This document shows positions 57,543 to 64,000 of a stretch of DNA of 64,000 nt, piece after piece (the first letter of the stretch is position 1; every line of letters starts with the position of its first letter). The DNA lies in contig NZ_QBUG01000007.1 of NCBI RefSeq assembly GCF_003058225.1, forward strand, positions 225,498 through 289,497. The letters run 5' to 3'. Below the pieces are notes generated by a model. The model did no database searches, had not been told where the DNA came from, and was given only the letters and a program-made list of their open reading frames with translations. Origin of the DNA: Promicromonospora sp. AC04 (lineage in GTDB: Bacteria > Actinomycetota > Actinomycetes > Actinomycetales > Cellulomonadaceae). Both the position numbers and the translations under genes were made by a program.

Positions 57543-59195
57543 ATGTCACGTACCCGAAGGCCCAGGCTCCGCAGGCTGCTGAACGTCATCGCAGCGTTCG
57601 GCGTACTCGCCATCACCGCGACCGCGCTCGTCGTCGCGCAACCCTCGACCGCGACCGCGGTCCCCGCCACCATCCCCCTGACCATCACCAACGACTCCGG
57701 CCGCGGTGACCAGGTCTTCATCTACGTCCTCGGTGATCCGGGCACGGGCCAGCTGGGCTGGTCCGACGCGGCCGGGACGTTCCACGCCTGGCCCACCGTG
57801 GGCGGGACCCCGGTGGACGCACCCGACGCCTCGATCGCCGGCCCGACGGACGGCCAGTCGAAGACCATCCAGCTGCCCAAGATGTCGGGCCGGGTGTACT
57901 TCTCCTACGGCACCAAGCTCTCGTTCAAGGTCGTCAACGACGGCCGGCTCGTCCAGCCGGCAGTGCAGAACCCGAGCGACCCGAACCGCAACAAGCTGTT
58001 CAGCTGGACCGAGTTCACGCTCAACGACGCGGGCCTGTGGATCAACAGCACCCAGGTCGACTTCCTCTCCGCCCCCTACCAGACGGGGCTGCGGAAGGCG
58101 GACGGCTCGGTGATCAGCACCGGGATGCTCAAGCCCGACGGCTACACCAACGTCGTCAACGCCCTGGCCGGGACGCCCGGCTGGAGCAACCTGGCCCAGC
58201 GCGCACCCGACGGCTCGCTGCTGCGGGTCCTGTCCCCCGGGCACGCGATCGGGACCGGGCAGCTGGACGCGAACGTGCTGTCCGGCTACGTCGACCGGGT
58301 GTGGGCCAAGTACACGAACGAGAACCTCACCGTCGCGCCGTACTCCTACGACCCGGCCGCACGGTTCACGGGCCGCGTGCAGAACGGCGTCATGCGGTTC
58401 ACCAACGCGTCCGGCGCCTACGTCACCGAGTTCCGCAAGCCGTCGAGCGACTCGATCTTCGGGTGCTACAACGACCTGGCGGCGCCGAACAACGACATCG
58501 GCGCCATCGCCCGCACGCTGTGCGCCGGCTTCAACCGCTCGACCCTGCTGACCACCACCACCCAGCCGGGCACGAGCACCTCCGGGTTCTACCAGGACTC
58601 GGTGACCAACTACTACGCCAAGTACATCCACGAGCAGATGGCGAACGGCAAGGCCTACGCCTTCGCATTCGACGACGTCGTCGCGCAGGAGTCGCTGGTG
58701 CACGACGGCAACCCGTCCGCCGCCTACATCCAGCTCGACCCGTTCCAGGGCGCCGCGACACCCATCGCCGGGGGCGATGGCGGCGGGGGCGACGGCGGAT
58801 CCCCGCTCCCGGCCGGCACGGGCGCGGTCTACGCGTCAAACGGCATGTGCGTCGACATCCCCTGGGCCGACTCGGTCAACGGCAACCCGCTCCAGATCGT
58901 GAACTGCAGCGGCAACGGCGCCCAGACCTGGACCCGGTCCGGGTCGACGCTCAGCGCGCTCGGCAGGTGCATGGACGTGTCGGGCGGCAGCACCGCCGAC
59001 GGCGGGGTCGTGCAGCTCTGGGAGTGCAACGGCACGGGCGCACAGAACTGGACGTACCAGTCGGGCAACCAGGCCCTCGTGAACCCGCAGTCGGGCAAGT
59101 GCCTGACGGCGGTCGGGGGCGCACCCCTGCACGACGGCCAGCGGCTCGAGATCCGCACCTGCTCGGGCGGCGCGGAGCAGCGCTGGACCTTCTGA
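57543..59195 (+). CDS. secreted GH64 endo-beta-1,3-glucanase with ricin-type CBM13 domain
   Basis: A 550-residue secreted enzyme. ATG has GAGGAG upstream; signal peptide about 1-40 with RRxRRL basic start. The GH64 domain (about 43-415) has the acidic pair Glu157 in SWTEFT and Asp173 in QVDFLS, with the 16-residue spacing known for laminaripentaose-producing enzymes (E154/D170). A Gly-rich linker (GGDGGGGDGGSPLP) leads to a beta-trefoil lectin domain with repeating QxW units (AQTWTR, AQNWTY, EQRWTF). It would cut beta-1,3-glucan such as laminarin or fungal cell wall. Confidence 0.95.
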   Translation: MSRTRRPRLRRLLNVIAAFGVLAITATALVVAQPSTATAVPATIPLTITNDSGRGDQVFIYVLGDPGTGQLGWSDAAGTFHAWPTVGGTPVDAPDASIAGPTDGQSKTIQLPKMSGRVYFSYGTKLSFKVVNDGRLVQPAVQNPSDPNRNKLFSWTEFTLNDAGLWINSTQVDFLSAPYQTGLRKADGSVISTGMLKPDGYTNVVNALAGTPGWSNLAQRAPDGSLLRVLSPGHAIGTGQLDANVLSGYVDRVWAKYTNENLTVAPYSYDPAARFTGRVQNGVMRFTNASGAYVTEFRKPSSDSIFGCYNDLAAPNNDIGAIARTLCAGFNRSTLLTTTTQPGTSTSGFYQDSVTNYYAKYIHEQMANGKAYAFAFDDVVAQESLVHDGNPSAAYIQLDPFQGAATPIAGGDGGGGDGGSPLPAGTGAVYASNGMCVDIPWADSVNGNPLQIVNCSGNGAQTWTRSGSTLSALGRCMDVSGGSTADGGVVQLWECNGTGAQNWTYQSGNQALVNPQSGKCLTAVGGAPLHDGQRLEIRTCSGGAEQRWTF

Positions 59196-59212
59196 TCCCA
59201 CGCAGGACCGCG

Positions 59213-59251
59213 AGCGACTCCCGACCGGCATCTCCGCTGGTCGGGGGTCGT
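59213..59251 (+). terminator. terminator after the GH64 gene
   Basis: GCGACTCCCCGACC pairs imperfectly with GGTCGGGGGTCGT around a 12-base loop, followed by TTGT. Confidence 0.75.
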
Positions 59252-59316
59252 TTGTCTGGTCCGAGCACGACGAGCGCCTCGGTCGCTGTCGGTGTCGGTC
59301 AGTAGTCTCCGATGCC

Positions 59317-60306
59317 GTGACCGAATCGACACCGCCGCCATGGGTTGACGACCTCTTCCCGTTCCCCACCCCGCCAGCGCTCCGCACGCTGATCGACGTC
59401 GCCTGGCAGGCCGCGTACGACTTCTACCGGGAGAACGAAAGCTTCGACCACACGCTGCTGGAGAGCCACTACGACTTCATGTTCGACCTGGAGGCGACGC
59501 CCCGCCCGCTCGCCGGCTGGGACGCCTACCCGGAGGTCGACGACCAGGATCGGCGGCTGCGGGTACCGCACTTCGCCACGCCGGAGTTCGTGCCGTTCGG
59601 CTCCCTCGGCGACGGCGGCTCCGTCGGCTGGCTGGTCCCCGCGCCCGAGCTCGGGCGGCTGGATCATCCGGTCGTCCTGGCCAGCGGTCACGACCACGGC
59701 GTGACACAGATCGGACCGGATACCCGCGCCGGCCTGGAGTTCATGCTGTCGCGGGCCCTACGACGGTGGCGCGAGGACCCGGACCCGGAGCCCCCGGCGT
59801 GGCGTGACCGAGACGTGTGGCTAGCCCAAAACCAGTGGCGCATCGACTCGCGTGCCAAGGACCGGGGGCTTGTCGACCGGCTGGCCGCCGAGCTCGGCGT
59901 GCACCCTGACCCGGAGCTGACCTCTCCGGGGTCACGGTGGAGCGGTACGGCCGTCCAGCAGGACTCCGAGTTCGACATCGTCCTCGACGTGCCGGAGGGG
60001 TGGCGGCACGAGCCGGGCGCGGACGGCGTCGGCGTGCTCGCCCCCGCGGACGCGTACAACGATCGTGAGCCGGTGGTCTACTTCAGCTCGTGGGAGTCGT
60101 CGCTCGAACCGGCGCTGGCCACCGCTGAACACCTGCTCGATACCGGGTACCCGGCGTCTGCGCTGCTCGGGCTCAAGGACGTCTTCGTCAACGCGGAGAC
60201 CAGCTGCTTCGCCGACCTCAAGCCGTTGTGGGCGCGCGCGTACCGGGACCTCGGCCGGCCCGGCCACGCCGAGCGCCTCGACCTGATGACACCCATGTAC
60301 GGGTGA
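59317..60306 (+). CDS. hypothetical protein
   Basis: A 329-residue soluble acidic protein starting at a GTG. The first 180 residues (YPEVDDQDRRLRVPHFATPE, then FVPFGSLGDGGSVGWLVPAP) vaguely resemble SMI1/KNR4 (SUKH) proteins, where a G-D-G-S turn precedes a hydrophobic strand, but I cannot confirm this. The C-terminal third (EGWRHEPGADGVGVLAPADA, later GYPASALLGLKDVFVNAETS) looks like a small helical repeat. Trp-rich, no signal peptide, no neighbours in operon. Confidence 0.7.
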   Translation: MTESTPPPWVDDLFPFPTPPALRTLIDVAWQAAYDFYRENESFDHTLLESHYDFMFDLEATPRPLAGWDAYPEVDDQDRRLRVPHFATPEFVPFGSLGDGGSVGWLVPAPELGRLDHPVVLASGHDHGVTQIGPDTRAGLEFMLSRALRRWREDPDPEPPAWRDRDVWLAQNQWRIDSRAKDRGLVDRLAAELGVHPDPELTSPGSRWSGTAVQQDSEFDIVLDVPEGWRHEPGADGVGVLAPADAYNDREPVVYFSSWESSLEPALATAEHLLDTGYPASALLGLKDVFVNAETSCFADLKPLWARAYRDLGRPGHAERLDLMTPMYG

Positions 60307-60331
60307 CCCCCGCCCCGCACCCTCCGTCGGC

Positions 60332-60913
60332 TCAGCGCCGGACGGGGTACCTGAGGTGCAGGGCGCGGCGTCCCTGGACCACTTCCGGGTCCTCCAGGAG
60401 CTGGTGGGCGCCCAGGTTCGCGAAGTACGGGATCCCCTCGCCGAGCAGCACCGGCACGAGGCTGACGCACACCTCGTCCACCAGCCCGAGCTTCAGCGCC
60501 TGCTGGGCAACGTTCGCGCTCGCGATGGTGACGTCCGTGCCGTCCGCGATCTCCCTGGCCCGCGCGACCGCCGTGCTGACGTCGCCGACGAACGTCGTCC
60601 GCGGCCACCGCTCCGCGTCCGTGGGCGGTTGATGGGTGACCACGACGACGGGAGCGCCCACCGGGTGGTTGTCGCCCCACCCGTCCGTGATGTCGAACAG
60701 GCGCCGACCCGAGATGAGCGCGCCGACGTTCGTCGTCAGGTCGCGCAGCACGCCCGCGCTGGCCTCGTCGACATTGAGCGAGATGTCCTTGTTGGCACTC
60801 GGCACTGCCACGTCCCCGGCGGCATACCAGTCGAAAAGATCCTCGATGCCGTCGTCCGGGTCGGCGATGAACCCGTCCAGCGACATCGTCATGTGCGTGA
60901 AGACCCTGCTCAT
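60332..60913 (-). CDS. dihydrofolate reductase-like protein (RibD C-terminal family)
   Basis: A 193-residue RibD_C/YyaP member. ATG 60913 with GGAGGGAGAGGG upstream; a longer frame to 61045 is unlikely. RVFTHMTMSLDGFIADPDDG, GALISGRRLFDITDGWGDNH, PVVVVTHQPP and VTIASANVAQQALKLGLVDE are the family blocks. Third member in the window. Convergent with the hypothetical gene at 59317. Confidence 0.9.
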   Translation of the reverse strand: MSRVFTHMTMSLDGFIADPDDGIEDLFDWYAAGDVAVPSANKDISLNVDEASAGVLRDLTTNVGALISGRRLFDITDGWGDNHPVGAPVVVVTHQPPTDAERWPRTTFVGDVSTAVARAREIADGTDVTIASANVAQQALKLGLVDEVCVSLVPVLLGEGIPYFANLGAHQLLEDPEVVQGRRALHLRYPVRR

Positions 60914-61016
60914 AACCCTCTCCCTCCGGTTTCCATGCCTGTCCGACTCCGGGAGAGCCCAGTACTCATCGGTGCGCGGCTCATCACGCCGAGAGACTCC
61001 GCACGTCCGGCCGGAC

Positions 61017-61057
61017 GATGGTGGGCCCGCAGCCGATCCGGCCACGGGCCCACCATC
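61017..61057 (-). terminator. terminator after the subtilase gene
   Basis: GATGGTGGGCCC and exact complement GGGCCCACCATC around 17 bases, 7 bases past the stop. Confidence 0.8.
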
Positions 61058-61064
61058 GGGTCGA

Positions 61065-64000
61065 TCAGTCGACGGCGTACGCCCGGAGGACCGTCTTGCT
61101 CACCGACGCGCCGGCCGCGTCCCACGCCTCGACCCTCAGCGAGACGTGCTCGGCGCCGGCAGGCGCCTTGACCGTCGCGTCGTACACGCCGTCACCGGCC
61201 CTCGCGACCTTTGCCTTGTGCCAGGTGGCGCCGTCGTCGGCCGACCACCACAGGCGGAGGCCCTCGACCGTCGAGGTGTCGTACGCGCCCTCCTGGTAGC
61301 CCGTCTCGACCCGCACGCGGGTCGTCCCCGGTGCGGAGCCCGACGGGTCGAGCCCGCGAACGTCCCACGTGGTGTCGAGCAGCGGCGGGACGGCGTCGTC
61401 GCCGACGTCGGACCGCGTGTGGAACGTCCACTCACTGGTGACGCTGGTGGCGAGCCGGTAGGCGGGTTCGCCGGGCGTGCTCTCGTAGAGCATCCGGTAG
61501 TCCGCGCCGCCCTCCGGAACAGTGGGGAACGAGAAGGGCTCCGGTACGTCCTCGATCAGCTCGCCGTCCTGCCAGACGCGCAGCCGCTCGCCGACGTCCG
61601 AACCCCACAGCACGCCCCCGTCGTCGTCGATCCGGCTCGTCGGGGTGAGCCAGAGGGCGCCGCCCGACTGCATGACCGGCGTGATCGTCGAGATGCCCGG
61701 GGCCAGCGCGCCCGCAGCCAGCCCCTGCTCGGCGCGGCCCGGCTCGCTCCAGACGTGCCTCTCGGCCTCGGTGAGCACCACGCCCACGCCGTCCTCCTGG
61801 ATCTCGGACCCGAGATACCACCTGCCCGGCAACGCCGTCACGTACTCGGTGCGCCGCGTGCCGACGGGGACCGGTTCGATGGCACCGCCGGCGATGATGG
61901 TGCCCGGCTCCCAGTACAGGCGCCGCGCGAGGTGGGTGTCGCCGACCGACGCGCCGTAGGAGGTCTCGACCGCGACCGTCGTACGACGGTCGCCCCGCAG
62001 CGCGGGCACCTCGACGCCCTCGCTGTGGTGGGCGAGGTCGTAGCGGTAGGGCGCCACCTCGTCCCCCGTGGTCGGCGCCAGCAGCGTCGCCTGGACGATC
62101 GTGTCGTAGTCGCCGTGGGTCGCGGCCGGCACCGGGGTCAGACCGAGGTCCGTCTCCGGCCCGTACATCACGTTCACCCCCGCGGAGGCGAGCTCCGCCG
62201 AGTCCTCGGTCTCCACCGAGAGGCCCAGGGACGCCAGCTCCGCCGGACGGTGCGTCGAGGTGGTGATCTCCTGCGCCGTCGTCCCGTCCAGGAGCACCTC
62301 AGCGGAGGCGGTGGCGTCGACCTCGCCACTGGACAGCAACAGGGCGTCGGTGGCGACGCCGTCCTCGCCGAGAGTCTCGATGAACGCCACGGGGCTGTAC
62401 ATGCCGGGGATGACACGCGCCGTGGCGACGCCGTCATTGAAGAAGAGGTTCGTGCCGAAGACCCCGCCGTTCTCGGTGTCCAGCTTGATCGCGGCGCCCC
62501 AGGTGTCCGCGGTGACGGGTTCCCCGTCCCGGTCGACGGCGCGCACCGTCAGGTTCACGTACTCGCGCTCCTTCGCCCAGCCGACGGGCGTGCGCACGGT
62601 GTCGCCGTCCGCCGCCGTCGCGACGACGTTCCCGCCGATGGCGCCGATCGCGCCCGGGCCGTCGTCCACGGTCACGTCGACCGATGCGGTACCGCCCGCC
62701 GGCACGACGACCGAGTCCGCCGACAGGGTGATCGCGGAGGCCACCGAGGTGCCCTCCGAGTCGGTGACGTCGCTCGCCAGGGCGAGCGTGACGTCGTCGG
62801 ACCCCGCGTTCGTGTACGTCAGGGTGCGGGTGACCGATCCGCCGTCGTGCGGCCACGTGAAGGTTCCGAACGATACCGACGGCGTAGCGGTGACCTGCTG
62901 CGCGATGGCGCCAGGGATGGTGATCCGCCCTGCGCCCTCGGACCAGACGTCCGCGCCGGTCGGCTCGGCCGATCCCATCAGCGCGGCCTTGAGGGCCGTC
63001 GCGTCGAGGTCGGGCCGGGCCTGCTTGAGCACCGCGGCAGCGCCGGCCACGTGCGGGGTGGCCATGGAGGTGCCGCTCAGCGCCACGTGCAGGTCGTCGA
63101 CGACGTCGCCCGCCGTCGTGCCCGCGGCGCGCGCGGCCACGATCCCGTCGCCCGGCGCGACGACGTCCGGCTTGAGCAGTCCCGGTTCGACACCGCCGCG
63201 GCTGGAGTAGAACGTGACGTCGTCGGCGTCGTCGACGGCGCCCACCGTGAGTGCCTTCGCCGCGATACCGGGCGAGCCCACGGTGCCGTACCCGAGCTCG
63301 CCGCTGTTGCCCGCGGCCACGACGAACAGCGTCCCGTAGTGCTCGGTCAGCTCGTCCACCGCGACGGCGTCCGGGGACGGGACGTCGAAGTACAGGCTGC
63401 CCAGCGACAGGTTCACGACGTCGGCGCCCTCCGCGGCCGCCCACTCCATGCCCTCGATGACACCGGACAGCTCGCCGTAGCCGTCGTCGTCGAGCACCTT
63501 GCCGACCAGCAGGTCGGCGTCGGGGGCCACGCCCTGGTTCACGCCGTCGGACGCCTCGCCCGACCCGGCCAGGATCGAGGCGACGTGCGTGCCGTGGCCG
63601 TCGCCGTCGATCACGTTGCCCTTGCCGGTGAAGTCCCGCTCGCCCACCACTACCTCGTCGAGGTCGGGGTGCGTCGCGTCGATGCCCGAATCCAGCACGG
63701 CGACCGTGACGCCCTCGCCCGTAAACCCGGACTCCCATGCCGCGGGCGCTCCGATCTGGGGCATCGAGTCGGCATCTGAGGCCCGGACCGGCTGGTCCAG
63801 CCAGACGTACCCGACGCTGTCGGGGTCGGCGGCGCGCTTGGTCGGGGCGTCCGTCTCGGCCGGCGCCTCCGCCGGCACGAGGGCGTCGAGCAGCTTCGCC
63901 GCCCGGCCCTTGGGCAGGACGTCGGCCACCGCGCCCACCGACTCCAGGTTCCGGTCGGGCGTGGTGCCCGACGCCGCCCAGTTCTGCTCGGTCGGCGCCG
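61065..64000 (-). CDS. secreted S8 subtilisin-family protease, 5' end outside window
   Basis: A large subtilase running off the right edge. The frame has no stop up to the last base and reads as coding there (APTEQNWAASGTTPDRNLES), so the GTG at 63938 is internal and the signal peptide and part of the propeptide are missing. Triad: TVAVLDSGIDATHPDLDE (Asp), DGDGHGTHVASILAGSG (His), and ALSGTSMATPHVAGAAAVLK (Ser), with VVAAGNSGELGYG (oxyanion Asn). After the catalytic domain (from about VSFGTFTWPHDGGSVTRTLT) come Ig- or Fn3-like sandwich domains of about 550 residues. Typical of actinobacterial extracellular peptidases with long C-terminal extensions. Confidence 0.93.
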   Translation of the reverse strand, partial: APTEQNWAASGTTPDRNLESVGAVADVLPKGRAAKLLDALVPAEAPAETDAPTKRAADPDSVGYVWLDQPVRASDADSMPQIGAPAAWESGFTGEGVTVAVLDSGIDATHPDLDEVVVGERDFTGKGNVIDGDGHGTHVASILAGSGEASDGVNQGVAPDADLLVGKVLDDDGYGELSGVIEGMEWAAAEGADVVNLSLGSLYFDVPSPDAVAVDELTEHYGTLFVVAAGNSGELGYGTVGSPGIAAKALTVGAVDDADDVTFYSSRGGVEPGLLKPDVVAPGDGIVAARAAGTTAGDVVDDLHVALSGTSMATPHVAGAAAVLKQARPDLDATALKAALMGSAEPTGADVWSEGAGRITIPGAIAQQVTATPSVSFGTFTWPHDGGSVTRTLTYTNAGSDDVTLALASDVTDSEGTSVASAITLSADSVVVPAGGTASVDVTVDDGPGAIGAIGGNVVATAADGDTVRTPVGWAKEREYVNLTVRAVDRDGEPVTADTWGAAIKLDTENGGVFGTNLFFNDGVATARVIPGMYSPVAFIETLGEDGVATDALLLSSGEVDATASAEVLLDGTTAQEITTSTHRPAELASLGLSVETEDSAELASAGVNVMYGPETDLGLTPVPAATHGDYDTIVQATLLAPTTGDEVAPYRYDLAHHSEGVEVPALRGDRRTTVAVETSYGASVGDTHLARRLYWEPGTIIAGGAIEPVPVGTRRTEYVTALPGRWYLGSEIQEDGVGVVLTEAERHVWSEPGRAEQGLAAGALAPGISTITPVMQSGGALWLTPTSRIDDDGGVLWGSDVGERLRVWQDGELIEDVPEPFSFPTVPEGGADYRMLYESTPGEPAYRLATSVTSEWTFHTRSDVGDDAVPPLLDTTWDVRGLDPSGSAPGTTRVRVETGYQEGAYDTSTVEGLRLWWSADDGATWHKAKVARAGDGVYDATVKAPAGAEHVSLRVEAWDAAGASVSKTVLRAYAVD

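Overview
The window is chromosomal DNA from a high-GC actinomycete. The marker block thrS-HIT-pgsA-patA-pimA (mycobacterial-type phosphatidylinositol mannoside synthesis), the many secreted polysaccharide-degrading enzymes and the codon use fit order Micrococcales, most likely the Promicromonosporaceae/Cellulomonadaceae group (Isoptericola, Cellulosimicrobium, Promicromonospora). This placement is inference from gene content; no 16S gene is present.

Layout. 0-5 kb: a truncated SDR gene, a lipoprotein with a C-terminal Hint-like domain followed by a possible immunity gene, and a MazF-type toxin-antitoxin pair bracketed by two copies of a short repeat element, each next to a 20-23 bp tandem array. 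5-15 kb: core genes, namely pdxS, a tightly overlapping thrS-HIT-pgsA-patA-pimA-membrane protein operon, a Na+/H+ antiporter and a tyrosine phosphatase. 15.1-15.35 kb: an exact 41-bp tandem array.

15,546-28,813: an integrated element of about 13.3 kb. It is bounded by a 23-bp direct repeat of the tRNA-Val(GAC) 3' end and has a tyrosine integrase and an excisionase-like gene. Paired, 11-bp-spaced GTGGGAC motifs lie inside both ends and look like integrase arm sites. Cargo includes an OLD-like ATPase/TOPRIM nuclease, a GHKL-ATPase/STAS-like protein, a lipoprotein, a SIR2-domain protein, and an XRE/TPR regulator-flavoprotein-HAD module behind a 700-bp leader rich in dyads. There are no recognisable conjugation, replication or phage structural genes, so it looks like a small integrative element carrying putative defence genes.

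28.8-38.3 kb: two near-identical tRNA-Val/Cys/Gly arrays flank a region with two paralogous secreted S1 proteases, an intact and a decayed copy of a PPOX-type flavoprotein gene, a DHFR-like reductase, an MBL-fold protein, an MHS transporter with a YheO-like regulator, and a phosphotransferase.

38.4-55.5 kb: pabB and pabC, which commonly lie together, are separated by a carbohydrate-utilisation locus of about 14 kb. It holds a 1522-residue secreted alginate-lyase-like multimodular enzyme, two GH43-type enzymes, a GH36 alpha-galactosidase, a LacI regulator and an ABC importer without its ATPase. Five sites resembling CGGGANAACGTTATCCCG at the three control regions suggest one LacI regulon. 55.5-64 kb: tRNA-Val(CAC), an AraC regulator divergent from an alpha/beta hydrolase, a GH64 beta-1,3-glucanase with a ricin-type lectin domain, a hypothetical protein, another DHFR-like reductase, and a secreted subtilase running off the right edge.
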